Assembly: GCF_000424445.1 (NCBI RefSeq)
Contig: NZ_AUJX01000038.1
Span: 1-38,852, forward strand
Direction of reading: 5' to 3'
From: Oribacterium sp. NK2B42
GTDB lineage: Bacteria; Bacillota; Clostridia; Lachnospirales; Lachnospiraceae
Length of the DNA: 38,852 bases
Part shown: piece by piece, positions 34,144 through 38,852 of the stretch
How positions within the stretch are numbered: position 1 is the stretch's first letter
How the letters are laid out: the number at the start of each line of letters is the position of its first letter
Notes under the pieces: generated by a model
Database searches by the model: none
The model's input: only the letters and a program-made list of their open reading frames with translations
Told to the model about the DNA's origin: nothing
Program-made: the position numbers and the translations under genes

Positions 34144-34644
34144 TTATGCTCTCTCAGAAACAGCTATATCGCTTTTCTTTGAAAATGTTCTGACACAAAA
34201 ACCAAATACATTTCTTACAAGCGGACCCGCAAAAAATATCTGCCAGCAAAGTGCCATAAGGAAGTTCATGGCTGTGGTCTGAATCCAGACTGAAACAAAT
34301 TCTGCACCGGCATTCTTAAAAAGAATTGTTGCTGCAAGACTCATTAATGGGCACATCAGACATACCGACATAGAGGATATCGCAAGTATGATCATTATCA
34401 TCGGGTCCTTACCCGGTGTAACAAATCTGAACGCAAGAATCTGTGCAAGCTTTCCAACGAACAGAAGCTCAAGCACTACGGCTATAGGCCACATGATCAT
34501 CATTTCTTTAAATGCGGCAATAAAAACAAAATTCTGCATCCCGCCGACATTCAGTGAAATATTGTAGCAGATCATCGCATAAACCATGACAAATGCCATA
34601 AATAATGTGAAAATAACATCCTGAAACTTATTCTGTGGTAACAC
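34144..34644 (-). CDS. DUF2798 family membrane protein
   Basis: A 166-residue protein with four predicted membrane helices arranged as two copies of the DUF2798 unit: VIFTLFMAFVMVYAMICYNI and IAVVLELLFVGKLAQILAF, then IMIILAISSMSVCLMCPLM and TAMNFLMALCWQIFFAGPLV. The N-terminus MLPQNKF fits the family. The start is a GTG at 34644, supported by AAAGGAG 9 bases upstream. Family function is unknown; some members lie beside regulators of efflux. It is monocistronic. Confidence 0.85.
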   Translation of the reverse strand: MLPQNKFQDVIFTLFMAFVMVYAMICYNISLNVGGMQNFVFIAAFKEMMIMWPIAVVLELLFVGKLAQILAFRFVTPGKDPMIMIILAISSMSVCLMCPLMSLAATILFKNAGAEFVSVWIQTTAMNFLMALCWQIFFAGPLVRNVFGFCVRTFSKKSDIAVSERA

Positions 34645-34825
34645 TCTTAGGTTCTCCTTTCAAATAACGGAAGACTTCAGTGTGTTGTTCGTTATCGCCA
34701 CAAAAAGGTGTGCGTTTCCAATGATACCTGGCCTGCATCTTCATTTAAAAAATCAACGATTCGAGATTATATCAGAAAAATTTTTATCGTGTAATACTTT
34801 TTTTGAATTTTTTATTCAGCCGGAG

Positions 34826-34990
34826 CGTTCTCTCAGAAAAGATCCAGTGAACTGTCAAGATATATCGCTTCTGAGAAACGATAGCCATACCTTGCCTCCG
34901 GGAAACACAGATATGATCTTCACAATCTTCACCGAGGCTTTTTCTGCTGACGTTTTCGTAACAGAGCTATCTACATAATCCGATACCCTG
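34826..34990 (-). pseudogene. Decayed partial copy of the U32-like gene, internal deletion
   Basis: Read on the minus strand, 34962-34870 matches 32811-32907 of the U32-like gene almost base for base (GTTACGAAAACGTCAGCA, GCCTCGGTGAAGATTGTGAA, GATCATATCTGTGTTT) and 34868-34828 matches its last 40 bases (GATATATCTTGACAGTTCA, TGGATCTTTTCTGAGAGAA). About 165 bp between these parts are deleted and small indels break the frame. Weaker similarity continues to about 34990, next to the GGDEF gene stop. The rest of the 350-bp gap (34645-34825) shows nothing. Confidence 0.75.
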
Positions 34991-34994
34991 CCCT

Positions 34995-36407
34995 TTAATC
35001 CAGACGTTCCGCCTTCATTTCCTTCTTTCTCTCATACATAGCATCATCTGCACGACGGAAAACATCTTCAACATCGGTATCTTTATTCCTGTCATAGTAA
35101 GCGACACCTACCGCAACTGAAGGCGCTTCCCATGGATTGAATTCTCCGCTTGCACGTGCATTCAGAGCTTTTTCAAATTCCTTAAGCAGTTTATCTGCAT
35201 TCGCCAGATCCTTTTTCTGAAGAATGATGACGAACTCATCGCCTCCTATCCTGTATACCGGAGAATGTACAAAGATGTCACATACGATGGAACAGAAATT
35301 CTGTATGAGGAGATCACCGTATTTGTGTCCGTAGGTATCGTTAATCTTCTTAAGGTAATTAACGTCCATCATTATGACTCCAAGCTCATTGATGATATTC
35401 CCTTTTAATCTTACGTCTAACTGTTTAACCTCATCATCATAAGCAAGCTTATTCTTTACACCTGTAAGAGAATCGGTATTTGCAACTTCCTTCATGTGTA
35501 TGGTTTCTTTTTCAGCAGAAATAATACGGAACATATAGTCCTTCATATCTTCCGTCATCTGATTAATGGTATTACTAAGCGATTCAACCTCATTTTTAAT
35601 GTTAAGGTCCGGTTTTTCAAATATAAGCATTTCCGGGGAACTGACATTCCTGCTTCTTTGGATATATCTGATGGCACTTTTTTCCAGCATCTCGATAGGA
35701 TCCGTGATATTTTTTGCTGCCCAGGTAATGAAACCAAAAATAAATGCAGCACCGGTGATTATGATGATTACCAGATTGCCAAGGGTTTTATACAGGATAT
35801 CCTTTGACATCTGTGTCAGGTCTATATCTACTCCGAGAATAGCATACGGTGCTCCTGTGGAATCATGAAGCGTATAATACCCGCAATAGGAATGTCCCCA
35901 GTAGGTAATGCTCTCCATAAATACAATATCTTTTTCTCCCATTATGACACGCATCTGATCCACTTCTTCTTTTGTGTATTCGTCCTCAAGTACATCTCCA
36001 AGGTACAGATTCCCCTCTGTGTACTCATAACGATCATAATAATTTTCTGCCGACAAAAGAACCAGAACGTGTTTTCCGTCACCTTCACTTAATGGTTTTA
36101 TTACATAGAGATACTGCGGTTCCAGATCTTCTTTGACATCATCAAGAAAAGCCATCATTTCCTTATACTTTGGGCTTTCCACATTGGTTTCCATACATTG
36201 TTTCAGATCATCATTATCGATATAACCTATTACATAGTTGATGATCTGTCTTATATGGTCCTGACTCTGCTTTATGAATAGATTTTTATAGTTAAAATAT
36301 ATGCTGACACCGAGAAACACGCAAAGTACAAGCACAAAAACAATACAGCCGTACTGTATACTTCTCTTTAAAGGTCTTTGAATTCTCTTATTTTCCATAT
36401 TGTCCAT
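34995..36407 (-). CDS. Membrane-bound diguanylate cyclase (Cache-like sensor, GGDEF)
   Basis: A 470-residue signalling protein. A first membrane helix (about 18-40) and a second (about 208-230) flank an extracellular sensor of roughly 165 residues (YLYVIKPLSEGDGKHVLVLL, APYAILGVDIDLTQM), like Cache domains. A HAMP-like linker (ITDPIEMLEKSAI) and a coiled coil lead to the GGDEF domain (ANTDSLTGVKNKLAYD, MMDVNYLKKINDTYGH, YRIGGDEFVII near 388). The active-site motif is intact, so c-di-GMP synthesis is expected; the inhibitory RxxD site before GGDEF is absent (VHSP). It is monocistronic. Confidence 0.93.
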   Translation of the reverse strand: MDNMENKRIQRPLKRSIQYGCIVFVLVLCVFLGVSIYFNYKNLFIKQSQDHIRQIINYVIGYIDNDDLKQCMETNVESPKYKEMMAFLDDVKEDLEPQYLYVIKPLSEGDGKHVLVLLSAENYYDRYEYTEGNLYLGDVLEDEYTKEEVDQMRVIMGEKDIVFMESITYWGHSYCGYYTLHDSTGAPYAILGVDIDLTQMSKDILYKTLGNLVIIIITGAAFIFGFITWAAKNITDPIEMLEKSAIRYIQRSRNVSSPEMLIFEKPDLNIKNEVESLSNTINQMTEDMKDYMFRIISAEKETIHMKEVANTDSLTGVKNKLAYDDEVKQLDVRLKGNIINELGVIMMDVNYLKKINDTYGHKYGDLLIQNFCSIVCDIFVHSPVYRIGGDEFVIILQKKDLANADKLLKEFEKALNARASGEFNPWEAPSVAVGVAYYDRNKDTDVEDVFRRADDAMYERKKEMKAERLD

Positions 36408-36465
36408 AGTTTGCCACCTCTAGTATTATGTCGGCGCTTTAACGATCATAATAAGAAAAAACAGC

Positions 36466-36491
36466 CGGTGGATGAAAATCATCATCCACCG
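36466..36491 (-). terminator. Rho-independent terminator of the Nramp-like gene
   Basis: CGGTGGATGA pairs with TCATCCACCG around six bases; on the minus strand it is followed by GGCTGTTTTTTCTT. It lies 45 bp after the stop codon of the transporter gene. Confidence 0.85.
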
Positions 36492-36535
36492 ACTATGATT
36501 TGTAAAATTAAATATAGACTTGCTTAAGATCAGCA

Positions 36536-37864
36536 TCATGCTAAGCCGAGAACACTAGGAAGCTGTGCAACCAGTTTCTTAAGTGCACTATAGGTCATGA
36601 ATAATGCGAAGATGTAGCAAACTGTCATTGAAATCTGTAAAAGCTTCGGTGCCTGGATACCCTCGAAAAGCTCCTTCTTCCATAAGATGGGAACCATGAA
36701 AAGTCCTGCTACAGGTGTTGCGATAGATGTAGCAACATTAGCAATGAAGATAAGCTGTGTAGGTGATCCGCCATATGAGAAGCAGATAACAGTTGCGATA
36801 GCAAGACATGCGATACAAAGTACCTTTACAGACTTTGACTCAAGTCCTGTTTCCTTATTAATACCGGCATTGAGGAGTACGACACCTCTCTGTGTATTTC
36901 CGAGAAGTGATGAGAAGCCAGCGCCGATGATAGCGATACCCATAACGATAGGAGCTGCGTTACCAAGGAATGGTCTTAAAAGCTCTCCAAGCTGAGCAGG
37001 AGCCTTTATGGTTGTACCTGTAGGATTAAGAACGATAGCACCAACAAGAACGATAGCGCCAGAGATAAGAACAACAGTTACGATGTGTGTGATAGCATCA
37101 GCGCGCATTGCACCATTGAAAAGGTCTTCCTTCTTCCACTTCTTCTCAAGTCCAAGGTAGGTTCCGTAAATACCTGCTGTAACTGCAGCATTGGTACTGA
37201 TATATGCAAGAGCTGTTGTAAGAGATCCCTCAGGGAACTGAGGTGTTACAAATCCCTTTGCCATAAGTCCAACGTTAGGACCGCCTGTTGCGACAAGTGT
37301 AGCAAAGAATGCAAGAATCATACCTACTATACAAACCATGATTCCCTTCTCTACCTTTGAATAAACTCCCTTTGTAAGGTAGCAGAATGCAAGGAGTGCC
37401 AACATTATCATAGAACCGATTCTCCAGTCAAATCCGAAGATCAGGTTCATACCTGCGCCTGTACCGGTGATATTACCAAGTGTAAAGAAGAAACATGACA
37501 GGAACAATGCTACTCCGCAGAATCCGGAAGCAACTCCGCCATAGTAATGTCTGATGGCGTGAAGTATAGGCATACCTGTAAAAATGGATATTCTGTAAGC
37601 GGTCATGGTAAATGTGATTCCCATGATAATGATAGGAATCAGGAGCCACATCATCTGATATCCATAGTTAGCACCCATCATAGCTGATGTTGTGATGTTT
37701 CCGGGTCCGATAACAATTCCTGTAAGGATGATTCCGGGACCTACTTTTTTGATAAGCTCTCCAAATGAAAGCTTTTTAACTGAATTGGGATCAAAGCCAA
37801 GGCGCTCCTGAACAGTGCCTGTGATCTTTGCATCTGTAGTAGTTTTATTTAATTCAACTTCCAT
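36536..37864 (-). CDS. Nramp-fold transporter lacking the canonical metal motif
   Basis: A 442-residue membrane protein with 11 or more helices that aligns with the Nramp family (VGPGIILTGIVIGPGNITTS, GANYGYQMMWLLIP). Canonical Nramp proteins bind Mn or Fe through DPGN in helix 1 and MPH in helix 6. Here DPGN is GPGN, and the region of helix 6 reads ISTNAAVTAGIYG with no MPH. Substrate is therefore uncertain; Nramp-related proteins with other substrates are known. AAGGAG lies 9 bases before ATG, and the gene follows a DapA-family aldolase gene on the same strand, separated by a hairpin. A 40-residue N-terminal cytosolic extension is present. Confidence 0.82.
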   Translation of the reverse strand: MEVELNKTTTDAKITGTVQERLGFDPNSVKKLSFGELIKKVGPGIILTGIVIGPGNITTSAMMGANYGYQMMWLLIPIIIMGITFTMTAYRISIFTGMPILHAIRHYYGGVASGFCGVALFLSCFFFTLGNITGTGAGMNLIFGFDWRIGSMIMLALLAFCYLTKGVYSKVEKGIMVCIVGMILAFFATLVATGGPNVGLMAKGFVTPQFPEGSLTTALAYISTNAAVTAGIYGTYLGLEKKWKKEDLFNGAMRADAITHIVTVVLISGAIVLVGAIVLNPTGTTIKAPAQLGELLRPFLGNAAPIVMGIAIIGAGFSSLLGNTQRGVVLLNAGINKETGLESKSVKVLCIACLAIATVICFSYGGSPTQLIFIANVATSIATPVAGLFMVPILWKKELFEGIQAPKLLQISMTVCYIFALFMTYSALKKLVAQLPSVLGLA

Positions 37865-37967
37865 ATATATATCTCCTTATTACACCGAAAAATCCCATCG
37901 GAATCATGAAATCAAAGCCAATTTCTGAATAGCAGTATATGAGCGTCAAATCACTCAAAGCCACATC

Positions 37968-37993
37968 CTTCCCCCGATCTTACCCGGGGGAAG
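37968..37993. terminator. GC-rich hairpin between aldolase and transporter genes
   Basis: CTTCCCCCG pairs with CGGGGGAAG around eight bases. It lies after the aldolase gene and before the transporter gene on the minus strand; no T run follows, so it may be a weak terminator or a processing site that sets unequal expression. Confidence 0.55.
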
Positions 37994-38054
37994 AGACGTA
38001 TCTATCAGGATTTCATATTACTCTCCGATTTATTTCGGTGTCCCCCTCTTTGGA

Positions 38055-38852
38055 TTAAGCAAACTTAGACATATCAACCTTCTCAAGACCGCTGTTCTTG
38101 ATGCCCTGAGCGATCCAATCCTTCTCTTCCTGGTTAAGAGGAAGTACAGGCTTTCTCATAAGGCCGCTTGTGAAGATACCTCTCTGTACAAGTGTCTCCT
38201 TAAGTCTTGCATGTGCCTCACCTGATGGCTGTCCGCCGCCATAGATTGCCTGGCTGATGTGATAGATTCTGTCGCTCCAGTCCTGAGCTTCCTTAAGTGT
38301 GTGCTTGTCAGGGTTAGCGAATACTTCTCTTGCAGGGCAGATAAGCTCAGGTACGCAGCCTGCGAATCCGATGAGAGCTCCGTCCATGCCTGGGAACCAT
38401 GATACACAGAGTGTCTCGTCATGGCATGTGATAAGGCTGATATCAGGGCACTCCTGACGAAGAAGTCTTACATCGTGCTCGTAGATAGATGTTACACGAG
38501 TTCCCATCTTGATGCACTTAACGTGATCGATCTCTTTGCACATCTTGATAAGTGTCTCTACAGGGTAGAATGCCTTTGATGTTGCAGGATAAAGGTGGAT
38601 AACGATATCGATATCAGCACCCTCAGCTACATCCTTGATATACTCGAAAGGAGCATCAGGGTTCATACCGAATCTGAGCCACATGTGAGGAGGCATAAGA
38701 AGGATTGCGTCAGCGCCTGCTTCCTTAGCCTCAGCTGCCATCTCGATTGACTCCTGAGTGTTCTCGCAGTTAACACCGGAAACGATTGTCATGATATCGC
38801 CGCACTCTTCAGCACAGATCTCAGTTACTCTCTTTCTTTCAGCTCTTGTAAG
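38055..38852 (-). CDS. DapA/NAL-family aldolase or synthase, N-terminus cut by window edge
   Basis: A dihydrodipicolinate synthase-family lyase, open to the last base of the window; the residues before the first internal Met (LTRAERKRVTEICAEECGDI) are the normal helix preceding the VSGVN strand, so the true start is outside. Family motifs: EAGADAILLMPP, the Tyr in IVIHLYPATS, the Schiff-base Lys in CIKMG (about residue 125 of the visible part), ITCHDETL and DGALIGFAGCVPE. The usual GNxGE region lies beyond the edge. The YPATS in place of YNxP points away from DapA itself and towards other members that split or form 2-oxo acids. The downstream transporter may serve its substrate. Confidence 0.88.
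   Translation of the reverse strand, partial: LTRAERKRVTEICAEECGDIMTIVSGVNCENTQESIEMAAEAKEAGADAILLMPPHMWLRFGMNPDAPFEYIKDVAEGADIDIVIHLYPATSKAFYPVETLIKMCKEIDHVKCIKMGTRVTSIYEHDVRLLRQECPDISLITCHDETLCVSWFPGMDGALIGFAGCVPELICPAREVFANPDKHTLKEAQDWSDRIYHISQAIYGGGQPSGEAHARLKETLVQRGIFTSGLMRKPVLPLNQEEKDWIAQGIKNSGLEKVDMSKFA

Noticed and set aside
34682-34978. 98-codon plus-strand open frame as a gene
   Set aside because: It is the antisense of the decayed copy of the U32-like gene; no ribosome site and no protein-like pattern.

Overview
The window looks like chromosomal DNA of a low-GC anaerobic Firmicute, most probably a Lachnospiraceae member (Butyrivibrio/Pseudobutyrivibrio-like). The basis is strong AGGAGG-type ribosome sites almost everywhere, a heme-less FMN/FAD fumarate-reductase-like lipoprotein, TIGR04076 and DUF6282 proteins, a stand-alone VOC domain of the kind fused to KDPG aldolases in clostridia, and many small regulators. 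The assignment is inference from protein style; there is no rRNA or tRNA in the window.

Left part (1-14.3 kb): an accessory island, visibly more AT-rich than the rest, entered by an IS630-type transposase cut by the window edge. All other genes here are on the minus strand. Its core is a tightly packed three-gene set, read from 12142 down to 1332: a 1197-aa protein without a recognisable domain, a 1780-aa DEAH helicase with zinc clusters and a DUF1998-type C-terminus, and a 623-aa protein joining a NERD nuclease domain to a UvrD-like helicase. The first two resemble the two-protein layout of Druantia type III (DruH+DruE); the NERD helicase is an extra partner. Small XRE regulators bracket the region. 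An AlbA_2/COG2865 regulator gene upstream carries three frameshifts, each explained by one missing A.

Middle part (14.6-28.2 kb): a family 2 glycosyltransferase with a MarR-like winged-helix tail; a TIGR04076 protein; a coiled-coil protein; a GNAT acetyltransferase; a flavin-dependent reductase lipoprotein; a HAD phosphatase; then a minus-strand series of metallophosphoesterase, STAS-kinase fusion, RfaE2-like nucleotidyltransferase, divergent IspF paralogue, flavodoxin-fold reductase and a lipoprotein interrupted by a stop codon. Kinase, nucleotidyltransferase and IspF-fold protein side by side resemble the order of chemistry in the MEP pathway and may form an unknown nucleotide-alcohol pathway. 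An AAA ATPase with DUF4143 follows.

Right part (28.2-38.85 kb): a MatC-like carboxylate transporter and a DUF6282 metal hydrolase, divergent from a LysR regulator; a cysteine-rich U32-like protein and, 1.7 kb further on, a decayed inverted partial copy of it; a VOC protein; a remnant of a PAS/GGDEF-type protein; a DUF2798 membrane protein; a membrane diguanylate cyclase; an Nramp-fold transporter lacking the canonical metal-binding motif; and a DapA-family aldolase cut by the right edge.

Two intergenic sequences each occur twice: a ~70-bp element at 14544 and 20451, and a 45-bp mRNA leader containing the ribosome site at 20704 and 31062. A triple 16-bp repeat at 28265 looks like the end of a lost IS21-type element.
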